Shown one piece after another: positions 9,452 through 17,971 of a DNA stretch of 64,000 nucleotides. Both the position numbers and the translations under genes were made by a program. The DNA comes from Janthinobacterium sp. (GTDB taxonomy: Bacteria > Pseudomonadota > Gammaproteobacteria > Burkholderiales > Burkholderiaceae_D): the NCBI RefSeq assembly GCF_009923995.1, contig NZ_RFSK01000009.1, positions 62,001 through 126,000 on the forward strand, read 5' to 3'. Positions within the stretch are counted from its first letter, which is position 1. Every line of letters starts with the position of its first letter. Under the pieces are notes generated by a model that ran no database searches, was not told the origin of the DNA, and saw only the letters and a list, made by a program, of their open reading frames with translations.

Positions 9452-9488
9452 ATATCAATCGTTTGAGATATGTGATTAAATCTCCGGC

Positions 9489-10226
9489 ATGATTGAAAAA
9501 AACATTTCCTCCACACCCCATGCCGATGACGGACGCAAGCCACGCTCCGATGGCGAGCAGTCGCGCGAGCGCCTGCTGCATAGCGCCATCCGCCTGTTTG
9601 CCGAACAAGGCTACGCCAAGACATCCACGCGCGAACTGGCGCAGGCGGCCGGCACGAATGCGGCCGCCATCAGCTATTATTTTGGCGACAAGGCGGGCCT
9701 GTACCGCGCCGCCTTCGCCCAGCAGTCGGCGGACCCGCAGGACAATATCGCCCTGTACGACCAGCCCCATTTCACCCTGCGCCAAAGCCTGGAAGGCTTT
9801 TACGCGCAACTGCTCGCGCCCATGCAGCAGGGCGAGATCGCGCGCGACTGCATGCGCCTGTGGTGCCGCGAAATGCTCGAACCGACGGGCCTGTGGGCGC
9901 GCGAGATCGACCAGAACATCCGCCCCGAACATGAGGCGCTCACGCGCGTGCTGGCGCGCCACCTTGGCGTCGCCGGCGACAGCGACGACATGCACCGGCT
10001 GGCGTTTTCCATCGCCTCGCTGGCCCTGCAGCACATGGTCGGCGCCGAAGTGCTGCAGACCCTGCGCCCACAGTTGCTGGAATCCCCGCACGCCATCGCC
10101 ACCTGGCTGGAACGCATGACCGACTATGCACTGGCCATGGCCGAGGTGGAACGCCGGCGCCTCGCGCCCCCTTCATCCACACCACACCCGCTCAACGACA
10201 AGCACAAGGACCAGCATGACGATTAG
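9489..10226 (+). CDS. TetR-family regulator of the CecR/YbiH (DUF1956) type
   Basis: A 245-residue repressor. The TetR DNA-binding domain covers about residues 22-75 (RERLLHSAIRLFAEQGYAKT, then REL and AAISYYFGDKAGLYRA). The remaining part resembles the DUF1956 ligand-binding domain of CecR (YbiH), with CMRLWCREMLEPTG. CecR-type proteins control drug-export genes. Its stop overlaps the start of the outer-membrane efflux gene by 11 nt, and a perfect operator-like inverted repeat lies just upstream, so it most likely represses its own operon. The ligand is unknown. ATG at 9489 follows CCGGC, a poor ribosome-binding site, but is the only sensible start for a full domain. Confidence 0.88.
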   Translation: MIEKNISSTPHADDGRKPRSDGEQSRERLLHSAIRLFAEQGYAKTSTRELAQAAGTNAAAISYYFGDKAGLYRAAFAQQSADPQDNIALYDQPHFTLRQSLEGFYAQLLAPMQQGEIARDCMRLWCREMLEPTGLWAREIDQNIRPEHEALTRVLARHLGVAGDSDDMHRLAFSIASLALQHMVGAEVLQTLRPQLLESPHAIATWLERMTDYALAMAEVERRRLAPPSSTPHPLNDKHKDQHDD

Positions 10227-11664
10227 CCTGACGATCAGCCGATACGCCGTTCAACGCGCCCTCGCTGCCAGCATCGCGCTGGCCCTGGGCGGCTGCGCGC
10301 TGCAGGGGCCACCTGCCGCCGTGGCCGCCAGCGCGCCCGCACAGTGGCAGGCGCCGCTGCCGCATAACGGCAGCCTCACGGACCTGGCCAGCTGGTGGCA
10401 GCACCAGGGCGACAGCCTGCTGGTCGAGCTGATCACCGATGCGCAGCAGGTCAGTCCCACCATCGCCGCCGCCGGCACGCGCATCGCGCAGGCCCGCGCG
10501 GACAGGGTCGCCAGCGGCGCCGCGCTGGCGCCCACCCTGGACGCCACGGGCAGCGTGGTGCGCACCAGCCAGCAATCGGCGCAGCCCGGAGGCACCACCT
10601 CGCAGGCGGCGCTGCAGGCATCGTGGGAAATCGACGTCTTTGGCGCCAACCGCGCCACGCGCGACGCGGCGCAGGAACGCTACGACAGCGCCCGCGCGCA
10701 GTGGCACGATGCGCGCGTCTCCGTCGCGGCCGAAGTGGCGAACCAGTATTACGCCTTGCGCACCTGCCAGCAATTGCAGGCAGTGGCCGAACAGGATGCC
10801 GTCTCGCGCCGCGATTCGGCGCGCCTGACGGAGCTGAGCGCCGGTGCCGGCTTCCAGCCGCCCGCCAATGCGGCCCTGGCCCGCGCCAGCGCCGCCGAAG
10901 GTGCCAGCCGCGCCATCGAGCAGCGCGCCGCCTGCGACGTCAGCGTAAAAGCCCTGGTAGCCCTGTCGGCCATGCCGGAAGACGCCTTGCGCGGGAAGCT
11001 GGCCGCCAGCCCCGCCATACTGCCCTCGCCCGTGGCGATCGCCGACCTGCCTGCACAGACCCTGGGCCAGCGCCCCGACATCTACAGCGCCGAGCGCGAA
11101 GTGGCGGCCGCCAGCTTTGAGGTGCGCGGCGCGCAGGCGCAGCGCTATCCGCGCCTGAGCCTGGCCGGCTCCATCGGCAAGGGCAATATCCGCGCCGGCG
11201 GCACCAGCATCACGGCCAGCACCTGGAGCATCGGCCCGCTGGCCGTCAGCCTGCCCATCTTCGACGGCGGCACGCGCCGCGCACAGATAGCCGCCGCCAC
11301 GGCCCGCTACGACGAAGCCGTGGTGAAGTACCGTGCCGGCGTGCGCCAGGCCGTGCGCGAAGTCGAGGAAGCGCTGGTCAACCTGGCCAGCACGGAAGAA
11401 CGCAGCGGCCACGCACAGACGGCTTTGGCCGGCTACCGCGTCTCGTTTGTCGCCACGGAAGACCGCTACAAGAACGGCCTGGCCAGCCTGATCGAACTGG
11501 AAGACGCGCGCCGCACGCGCCTGGCCGCCGAAAACACGGTGGTCAACCTGGAGCGCGAACGCAGCGCCGCCTGGGTGGCGCTGTACCGCGCCGCCGGCGG
11601 CGGCTGGAACAGCAGCAGCGCCGACAACACCAACAACAACGCCATCGCCACCAACGCCCCCTGA
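10216..11664 (+). CDS. Outer-membrane efflux lipoprotein, NodT/OprM family
   Basis: A 482-residue TolC-like channel. The lipoprotein signal ends in ALGGC with Cys27 as the acylation site, so the mature protein should be anchored in the outer membrane. The two halves contain the repeated outer-membrane efflux motifs, for example ASWEIDVFGANRATRDAA in the first half and GQRPDIYSAEREVAAASFEV and LSLPIFDGGTRRAQI-type sequences in the second. It lies directly between tetR (11-nt overlap) and the periplasmic adaptor gene, and forms the outer part of a tripartite RND pump. The ATG at 10216 was chosen because an upstream in-frame extension (from 10126) lacks a signal peptide. Confidence 0.9.
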   Translation: MTISLTISRYAVQRALAASIALALGGCALQGPPAAVAASAPAQWQAPLPHNGSLTDLASWWQHQGDSLLVELITDAQQVSPTIAAAGTRIAQARADRVASGAALAPTLDATGSVVRTSQQSAQPGGTTSQAALQASWEIDVFGANRATRDAAQERYDSARAQWHDARVSVAAEVANQYYALRTCQQLQAVAEQDAVSRRDSARLTELSAGAGFQPPANAALARASAAEGASRAIEQRAACDVSVKALVALSAMPEDALRGKLAASPAILPSPVAIADLPAQTLGQRPDIYSAEREVAAASFEVRGAQAQRYPRLSLAGSIGKGNIRAGGTSITASTWSIGPLAVSLPIFDGGTRRAQIAAATARYDEAVVKYRAGVRQAVREVEEALVNLASTEERSGHAQTALAGYRVSFVATEDRYKNGLASLIELEDARRTRLAAENTVVNLERERSAAWVALYRAAGGGWNSSSADNTNNNAIATNAP

Positions 11665-11677
11665 CGGATACGACAAC

Positions 11678-12850
11678 ATGAAAAGACTGACCCTGAAACC
11701 GATGGCATTCGCGCTGGCCACCCTCTGCCTGGCACTGGGTGCCGGCGTGACCCTGTACTCGCCGTCATCCACGGCGGCTGACGACGCCAAAGACAAGAAA
11801 GCGGCGCAAAAGCCTGCACTGACCGTCACCACGGCCAAGCCGCAGACGGCCAGCCTGCCCATCAAGCTGAGCGCCAACGGCAACGTGGCCGCCTGGCAGG
11901 AAGCCGTCATCGGCAGCGAATCGAACGGCCTGCGCCTCACCGAAGTGCGCGTGAACGTGGGCGACGTCGTGCGCGCCGGCCAGGTGCTGGCCGTGTTCTC
12001 CAACGACACGGTGAACGCGGACGTGGCGCAGACGAAAGCGGCCGTGCTGGAAGCGGAAGCGAATGCCCTTGAGGCGGCCGCCAACGCGCAGCGCGCCCGC
12101 TCGCTGCAAAGCACGGGCGCCATCAGCGCGCAGCAGATCAGCCAGTACCTGACGGCCGAACAGACGGCCAACGCCCGCATCGCCTCGGCCAAGGCGCAGC
12201 TGGCCTCGCAGCAGCTGCGCCTGAAGTACACGCAGGTGGTGGCGCCCGACAGCGGCATCATCTCCTCGCGCTCGGCCACCGTCGGTTCCGTCGTGGGCGC
12301 TGGCACGGAACTGTTCCGCATGATCCGTCAGGGCCGCCTGGAATGGCGTGCCGAAGTGACGGCCACCGAGCTGCTGAACCTGAAACCGGGCACCCTGGCG
12401 CAGGTGAAGGCGGCCAATGGCAGCGTCCTGACGGGCAAGGTGCGCATGATCGCCCCCACCGTCGACCCGCAGACCCGCTCGGCCCTCGTCTACGTGGACC
12501 TGCCGGCCAGCACGGGCACGAATGCCCCGTTCAAGGCCGGCATGTACGCCAGCGGGCAATTCGAACTGGGCACCTCGGGCGCGCTGACCGTGCCGCAGCA
12601 GGCCATCGCCGTGCGCGATGGCTTCAGCTATGTCTTCCGCCTCAACCCCGACCAGCGGGTCAGCCAGATCAAGGTACAGCCGGGCCGCCGCCTGACGGAC
12701 CGCATCGAGATCCTGGGTGGCATCACGGCCGACACCACCATCGTCGTCAGCGGCGCCGGCTTCCTCAATGACGGCGACCTGGTACGCAATGTCGCCGCAC
12801 CAGCGGCAGCACCGGCCAAGCCTGCCGTCGCCCAGGCAGCGAAAAAGTAA
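11678..12850 (+). CDS. RND efflux periplasmic adaptor subunit
   Basis: A 390-residue membrane-fusion protein. It starts with a hydrophobic export/anchor segment (MKRLTLKPMAFALATLCLALGAG). The biotinyl-lipoyl half-motif SNGLRLTEVRVNVGDVVRAGQVLAVF lies near residues 86-110, an alpha-hairpin rich in Ala and Gln follows (about 115-180), then the second lipoyl half (LKYTQVVAPDSGIISSRSATVGSVV) and the beta-barrel domain. Such proteins join the inner-membrane RND pump to the outer-membrane channel. Genes on either side encode exactly those partners, with 13-bp and 9-bp gaps, so this is a single operon. Confidence 0.92.
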   Translation: MKRLTLKPMAFALATLCLALGAGVTLYSPSSTAADDAKDKKAAQKPALTVTTAKPQTASLPIKLSANGNVAAWQEAVIGSESNGLRLTEVRVNVGDVVRAGQVLAVFSNDTVNADVAQTKAAVLEAEANALEAAANAQRARSLQSTGAISAQQISQYLTAEQTANARIASAKAQLASQQLRLKYTQVVAPDSGIISSRSATVGSVVGAGTELFRMIRQGRLEWRAEVTATELLNLKPGTLAQVKAANGSVLTGKVRMIAPTVDPQTRSALVYVDLPASTGTNAPFKAGMYASGQFELGTSGALTVPQQAIAVRDGFSYVFRLNPDQRVSQIKVQPGRRLTDRIEILGGITADTTIVVSGAGFLNDGDLVRNVAAPAAAPAKPAVAQAAKK

Positions 12851-12859
12851 GGAGAGGCC

Positions 12860-15800
12860 ATGAATTTTTCCTCCCTCTCGATCAAGAACCCGATCCCGGC
12901 CATCATGCTGTTCGCGCTGCTGACCCTGGCCGGGCTGCTGGCCTACAAGGCCAATCCGGTGCAGGATTTCCCCGACATCGAACTGCCCATCGTCACCGTC
13001 AGCGCCGTGCTGCCGGGCGCCGCGCCGGCGCAGCTGGAAACGGAAGTGGCGCGCAAGATCGAGGACTCCGTCGCCACCCTGCAAGGCGTGAAAAACATCT
13101 ACACCAAGGTACTCGACGGCGTGGTCACCGTGACCGTCGAATTCATCCTGGAAAAGCAGATCGCCGAAGCCGTCAACGATGTGCGCGACGCCGTCGCTCG
13201 CGTCAAGGCGGACATGCCGGCCGAGCTGCGCGACCCCACCGTCACCAAGGCATCGACGGCCGGCAGGGTCGTGCTGACCTTCATCGCCACGGCGAAACCC
13301 GGCGTCGACAATCCGCTCGACGCGCCCGACCTGTCCTGGTATGTCGACAACACGGTGGCCAAGCGCCTGCTGACGGTGCCCGGCGTGGGCGCCGTCAACC
13401 GCGTGGGCGGCGTCTACCGCGAAATCCAGGTGGAGCTCGACGAAGCGCGCATGGCTGCGCTGAAGGTGTCCGCGCTGGACGTGTCGCGCCAGCTGCGCCT
13501 GGTGCAGCGCGAAGCGCCCGGCGGCCGGGGCGACGTCAGCGGCGCCGAACAGTCGGTGCGCACCATCGCCACCGTCAAGACGGCCGATGAACTGTCGAAG
13601 ATCGACATTCCCCTGCCGGACGGGCGCCACGTGCGCCTGGAGCAGGTCGCCACCGTGCGCGACACCATCGCCGAGCCGCGCGCGCTGGCCGAGCAGGATG
13701 GCAAGACCGTCGTCGCCTTCGAAGTATTCCGCACCAAGGGCGCCAGCGAAGTGGCCGTCGCCAAGGGCGCGCGCGCCGCCATCGCCGACCTGCAGAAGGA
13801 AAACCCCAGCGTGGTGCTGCAGCAGTCGATCGACAATGCCTTTCCCGTCGAGGAAAACTTCGACGGCTCGATGGAGCTGCTGTACGAAGGCGCGCTGCTG
13901 GCCGTGCTCGTGGTGTGGTGGTTCCTGCGCGACTGGCGCGCCACCCTCGTGGCCGCCGCCGCCCTGCCCCTGTCCGTGATGCCGGCCTTCCTCGGCATCT
14001 ACTGGTTCGGCTACACGCTCAATACCGTGACACTGCTGTCGCTGGCCCTGGTGGTCGGCGTGCTGGTCGACGACGCCATCGTGGAAATCGAAAACATCGA
14101 GCGCCATCTGCGCATGGGCAAGTCGCCCATGGAAGCGGCCATGGAAGCGGCCGACGAAATCGGCATGGCGGTGATCGCCACCACCTTCGCGCTGGTGGCC
14201 GTATTCCTGCCGACGGCCTTCATGAGCGGCATTCCCGGCCTGTTCTTCAAGCAGTTCGGCTGGACCGCCGTGCTGGCCGTGCTGGCCTCCCTGGTGGTGG
14301 CGCGGCTGCTCACGCCGATGATGGCGGCGTACATCTTGAAGCCGCTGCCGCACAAGGAAGAAAAGGACAGCTGGCTGATGACGCGCTACCTGCGCGTCAT
14401 GCGCTGGTGCCTGAAACACCGCGGCATCACGGCCATCGCCTCGGCCCTGTTCTTTGTCGGCTCCATCGCGCTCGTGCCGCTGCTGCCGACCGGCTTCGTG
14501 CCGGCCGCCGACCGCGCGCAGACGCAGATCAACCTGGAGCTGCCGCCCGGCTCCACCCTGGCCGAGACGCAGGCCGTGGCCGCGATGGCGCGCAATGCGG
14601 CCATGCAGATTCCCGGCATCCGGGGCGTCTTCAGTTCGGTCGGCGGCGGCTCCAGCGGCGACGCCTTTGCCCCCGGCGCGGCGGCCGAGGCGCGCCGCGC
14701 CGTGCTGACCCTGACCACCGTACACCGCACGGAGCGCAAGGAATCGATGGCCGGCCTGGAAACACAGCTGCGCCACAAGCTCGATGCGATTCCCGGCGCC
14801 CGCTTCACGGTAGGGCCGCCCGACACGGGCGTCAAGATGCAGCTGGTGCTGCGCTCGGAAGACCCGGTGGCGCTGATGGAAGCGGCGCAAAAGGTCGAGC
14901 GCGAGCTGCGCGGTCTGAAAGGCATCGGCAACGTCAATTCCAGCGCCTCGCTGGTGCGCCCGGAAATCATCGTGCGTCCTGATTTTGCCAGGGCGGCGGA
15001 CCTGGGCGTGACGGCGGCGGCCATCGGCGAGACCGTGCGCGTAGCCACGGCCGGCGACTACGATACGGATCTGACGAAGATGAACCTGCCGGAGCGCCAG
15101 GTGCCGATCCGCGTGAAACTGCCCGACAGCGTGCGCGCCGACCTAGCCGCCATCGAACGCCTGACCGTGCCCGGCAAGAATGGCCCCGTGCGCCTGGCGA
15201 ACGTGGCCACCGTGACGATGGAAAGCGGCCCGGCGCAGATCGACCGCCTGAACCGCAGCCGCAACGTGACCCTGGACGTGGAACTCGGCTCGCGCACGCT
15301 CGGGGAGCTGAACGAGGAAGCGCGCGCCCTGCCATCGATGAAGAACCTGCCGCCATCCGTGAAGATCGCGGAACTGGGCGACGCGCAGGAGATGGCGTCG
15401 CTGTTCGCCAGCTTCGGCCTGGCCATGCTGATCGGCGTGCTGTGCATCTACTGCGTGCTGGTGCTGCTGTTCAAGGACTTCATGCAGCCGATGACCATCC
15501 TGGCGGCCTTGCCGCTGTCGATCGGCGGCGCCTTCGTGGCACTCCTGATCACGGGCAGCGCCCTGTCGATGCCGTCGATGATCGGCCTGATCATGCTGAT
15601 GGGGATCGTCACGAAGAACTCGATCCTGCTGGTCGACTATGCCATCCTGGCGCGCCAGGCGGGCATGAACCGCTTCGACGCCCTGGTCGACGCCTGCCAC
15701 AAGCGCAGCCGTCCCATCCTGATGACGACGATCGCCATGGGCGCCGGCATGATGCCGCTGGCGCTGGGCTGGGGCGCCGACCCCAGCTTCCGCTCACCGA

Positions 15801-15976
15801 TGGCCATCACCGTCATCGGCGGCCTGATCACCTCGACTTTACTCAGCCTGCTGGTGGTGCCGGCCGTCTTCACCTACATCGACGACCTGGAACACCTGCT
15901 CAAGCGCGGCATGGCGAAACTGCGCCGCCACAAGGCGCCGGCGCGGCGCGATGAGCAGGTGGTGCTGGAAAAATAA
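12860..15976 (+). CDS. RND multidrug efflux permease
   Basis: A 1038-residue inner-membrane proton/drug antiporter with the usual AcrB-like duplication: 12 transmembrane segments, with large periplasmic loops after TM1 and TM7. The proton-relay pair of Asp residues is present in TM4 (LVVGVLVDDAIVEIENIERH), and the N terminus NPIPAIMLFALLTLAGLLAY is typical of the family. The start has an ideal AAGGAGAGG. The length agrees with HAE1/MMPL-type RND pumps. It is the last gene of the tetR-channel-adaptor-pump operon; substrates cannot be deduced. A perfect 8-bp inverted repeat at 16015-16056 follows the stop. Confidence 0.93.
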   Translation: MNFSSLSIKNPIPAIMLFALLTLAGLLAYKANPVQDFPDIELPIVTVSAVLPGAAPAQLETEVARKIEDSVATLQGVKNIYTKVLDGVVTVTVEFILEKQIAEAVNDVRDAVARVKADMPAELRDPTVTKASTAGRVVLTFIATAKPGVDNPLDAPDLSWYVDNTVAKRLLTVPGVGAVNRVGGVYREIQVELDEARMAALKVSALDVSRQLRLVQREAPGGRGDVSGAEQSVRTIATVKTADELSKIDIPLPDGRHVRLEQVATVRDTIAEPRALAEQDGKTVVAFEVFRTKGASEVAVAKGARAAIADLQKENPSVVLQQSIDNAFPVEENFDGSMELLYEGALLAVLVVWWFLRDWRATLVAAAALPLSVMPAFLGIYWFGYTLNTVTLLSLALVVGVLVDDAIVEIENIERHLRMGKSPMEAAMEAADEIGMAVIATTFALVAVFLPTAFMSGIPGLFFKQFGWTAVLAVLASLVVARLLTPMMAAYILKPLPHKEEKDSWLMTRYLRVMRWCLKHRGITAIASALFFVGSIALVPLLPTGFVPAADRAQTQINLELPPGSTLAETQAVAAMARNAAMQIPGIRGVFSSVGGGSSGDAFAPGAAAEARRAVLTLTTVHRTERKESMAGLETQLRHKLDAIPGARFTVGPPDTGVKMQLVLRSEDPVALMEAAQKVERELRGLKGIGNVNSSASLVRPEIIVRPDFARAADLGVTAAAIGETVRVATAGDYDTDLTKMNLPERQVPIRVKLPDSVRADLAAIERLTVPGKNGPVRLANVATVTMESGPAQIDRLNRSRNVTLDVELGSRTLGELNEEARALPSMKNLPPSVKIAELGDAQEMASLFASFGLAMLIGVLCIYCVLVLLFKDFMQPMTILAALPLSIGGAFVALLITGSALSMPSMIGLIMLMGIVTKNSILLVDYAILARQAGMNRFDALVDACHKRSRPILMTTIAMGAGMMPLALGWGADPSFRSPMAITVIGGLITSTLLSLLVVPAVFTYIDDLEHLLKRGMAKLRRHKAPARRDEQVVLEK

Positions 15977-16014
15977 GCGCCGCCCTTGTCTGCAAAATCG
16001 CCCCCCGCGGGCAA

Positions 16015-16056
16015 GGAAGCGAAGGACCGGCCGGCAGGCCGCGCTCCCTCGCTTCC
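16015..16056. repeat. Inverted repeat after the RND operon
   Basis: GGAAGCGA (16015-16022) and TCGCTTCC (16049-16056) form a perfect 8-bp stem around a G/C-rich loop that holds a further CCGGCCGG palindrome. There is no T run, so it is a possible Rho-type or processing signal rather than a clear intrinsic terminator. Confidence 0.4.
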
Positions 16057-16107
16057 ATCTATCTGGCATACTGCGCCCATTCACAATGAACGCAATCTGC
16101 CCTGCCT

Positions 16108-17082
16108 ATGAATTACCGCAACCCGCTCGCCCTGATACTGGCCTGTACCCTGCTCGGCGCCTGTTCGGACAAAACCGCTTCCGCCCCCGTGACCGACACG
16201 GCAGCCGACGTGGCGGCCAGCGCCCCTGCGGCCGCTGACGACAGCGCCTCGACAGACGCCGCGCCGCCGCCGTCCGCCACCGCGCCGAAGACGGAAGAGA
16301 TGAACACGCCGCAGGCGCGCGAACGCGAAGCGGGCATGATGCGCGCCGTCTTCGGCAAGGACTACCGCAGCGACAGCGACGATGCGCTGGCCGACCTGTC
16401 CGATCCGGACAATCACATCGACAAGCTCAGTTATGTCGTCAGTGCCGTCAGCCACAGGCTGCTGCCCGACGGCCGTGCCATCCTCGTGGCGAATGCGGAA
16501 ACGGCCAATACGGAAGGCACGGCCGAATCGGCGCATGCTTCGTCGGGACTGCTGAATGTCTTTTTCCTGGCGCCCAAGGGCCAGCCGGGCGACGGCCAGT
16601 GGAAGGTTGAAAAACGGCTGGAAAACATTGCCGCCCTGGGCTCGTCGGGCCAGCTCGGAGAAGTCCACTGGGTCACACTGGGCGCGAACAAGCCGGGCCT
16701 GGCGATCCGCCACGGCTACACGGGCCAGGGCTACACGATCACGCAACTGGCGCTGTTCGAGATCGGCGACGGCAAGGTCACTGCGCTCGACGGCGGCATC
16801 GACCTGTACTCGGACAATATGGGCGCCTGCACGCCGGAGATGGATGAATGCTGGATGGTTGAAGGAAGCTGGCGCTTCGCCCCCGCGCGCGCTGGCGGCG
16901 CCTACGATGACCTGCTGATCGATTTCAAGGGCGCGTCCGAGAAAATCAAGCCCGGTGTCACCGTCAAGCCGGACCAGGACCCGCCGCGCGTCGCCACGTC
17001 CTTGAACGGCCACGCGCGCTATGCCTTCGATGGCAAGGGGTACAAGCTGGTAGAAGGCAAGAATACGGTGCCTGGCGTTTAA
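16108..17082 (+). CDS. Lipoprotein of unknown function
   Basis: A 324-residue protein with a clear lipoprotein signal: MNYRNPLALILACTLLGAC with Cys19 as the lipid site, followed by SDK. Residues about 22-65 are a low-complexity Ala/Asp/Pro/Ser linker. The remaining 250 residues are compact, with Cys residues in GACTPEMDECWM that could form a disulfide, and repeated short beta-type segments. I do not recognise a family. It is a single gene facing a tetratricopeptide-repeat gene, with a perfect 13-bp palindrome serving both as terminator. Placement in the envelope is well supported; function is not. Confidence 0.8.
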   Translation: MNYRNPLALILACTLLGACSDKTASAPVTDTAADVAASAPAAADDSASTDAAPPPSATAPKTEEMNTPQAREREAGMMRAVFGKDYRSDSDDALADLSDPDNHIDKLSYVVSAVSHRLLPDGRAILVANAETANTEGTAESAHASSGLLNVFFLAPKGQPGDGQWKVEKRLENIAALGSSGQLGEVHWVTLGANKPGLAIRHGYTGQGYTITQLALFEIGDGKVTALDGGIDLYSDNMGACTPEMDECWMVEGSWRFAPARAGGAYDDLLIDFKGASEKIKPGVTVKPDQDPPRVATSLNGHARYAFDGKGYKLVEGKNTVPGV

Positions 17083-17111
17083 TGGGGTCAGACCCGCCGG
17101 GTCTGACCCCA
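17083..17111. terminator. Bidirectional terminator/REP-like palindrome (GGGGTCAGACCC type)
   Basis: TGGGGTCAGACCC, the loop GCC, and GGGTCTGACCCCA form a perfect 13-bp stem between convergent genes. Diverged relatives occur at 27792-27820 and 33942-33968, so it belongs to a repeated intergenic family. It probably ends transcription from both sides, although there is no T tail. Confidence 0.6.
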
Positions 17112-17121
17112 CGCTAGCCAG

Positions 17122-17862
17122 CTATCGGCGCGCCGCCTCCAGGCGCGCCAGCAGCGGTGCATACATCGAGCGCGTATGGCTGCTCCAACGGGCCATGGCG
17201 CTGTCGATGTCCGCGCACAGGCGCTCGGCCAGCACTTTGTCGCCCTGCTGCAGCGCCCAGATCGCGTATTCGGCGCGGCACTCGAAACTGCCATGGCGCG
17301 TCAGCGCATCGTCGAATTCCGCCTTGGCCTCCGCCTGGCGCCCGCTTTGCGCCAGCGCGCGCGCCGTCAGCAGCGACACCATCTCGGGACGAAAATGGAT
17401 GTCGCTGCGGCGGATGAATGCCAGGTGCGTCAGCGCTTCGGCACCGCGTTCGCACTCCAGGTAGGCGCGCGCCGCGCCGAGGCGAATTTCCAGGTCCGAT
17501 GAAAACGCGCCCTGCAGACAAGCTTCATACGTCGCCGCCGCCTCCTGCGGATTGCCCGCTTCCAGCTGCGCGCTGGCCAGGCGCATCTGGTTCTGCGCCG
17601 TCGGCGTGTACTCGAATGCCGCTTTCGCCTCACGCAGTTCGCGGTTCGGGTCCAGCACCTGCACGGCTACGGACGCCACCTTGCGCGCCCCTTGCGGCAG
17701 GCGCGAGTTGGGCAGGTAGATGGCGAAGAAATACACCACGCTGCCCAGCAGAGGAAACATGAATAAAATGAGCAGCCAGTACAGCTGCTGCCCGTTGCGC
17801 ACCACGTGAACCGCAAAGAAAACTGCGATCAATATGTGGATGCCTATGCCAAAAATCGTCAT
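17122..17862 (-). CDS. Membrane-anchored tetratricopeptide-repeat protein
   Basis: A 246-residue inner-membrane protein. Two hydrophobic helices at the N terminus (about residues 3-20 and 27-50, QLYWLLILFMFPLLGSVVYFFAIYLP) resemble the small PLDc_N-type membrane module. The cytosolic remainder contains helical repeats with TPR character: NQMRLASAQLEAGNPQEAAATYEACL, EIRLGAARAYLECERGAEALTHLAFI and EMVSLLTARALAQSGRQAEAKAEFDDAL. It would act as a membrane scaffold for protein-protein contacts. The start at 17862 begins directly at the first helix; upstream in-frame codons to 17964 look non-coding. Partners are unknown. Confidence 0.8.
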   Translation of the reverse strand: MTIFGIGIHILIAVFFAVHVVRNGQQLYWLLILFMFPLLGSVVYFFAIYLPNSRLPQGARKVASVAVQVLDPNRELREAKAAFEYTPTAQNQMRLASAQLEAGNPQEAAATYEACLQGAFSSDLEIRLGAARAYLECERGAEALTHLAFIRRSDIHFRPEMVSLLTARALAQSGRQAEAKAEFDDALTRHGSFECRAEYAIWALQQGDKVLAERLCADIDSAMARWSSHTRSMYAPLLARLEAARR

Positions 17863-17971
17863 GCCGCGACCTCGTTCGTTCGTGATGGGAGCAGCTGGCA
17901 CCATGCCGCCGCTTTCCCAGGTGAGGATATTACACTGGCCGCCGCCGGACGTCGCGCCGGGCACGCCGGCG

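Noticed and set aside
9301-9624. Reverse-strand frame ending in an Arg-rich stretch upstream of tetR
   Set aside because: It overlaps the tetR start, lacks a ribosome-binding site and crosses the operator. It may be a remnant but is not supported as a gene.
11765-14890. A 1041-codon reverse-strand open frame over the RND genes
   Set aside because: It is a shadow of the adaptor and permease genes: no family motifs, and a biased His/Arg/Gly composition.
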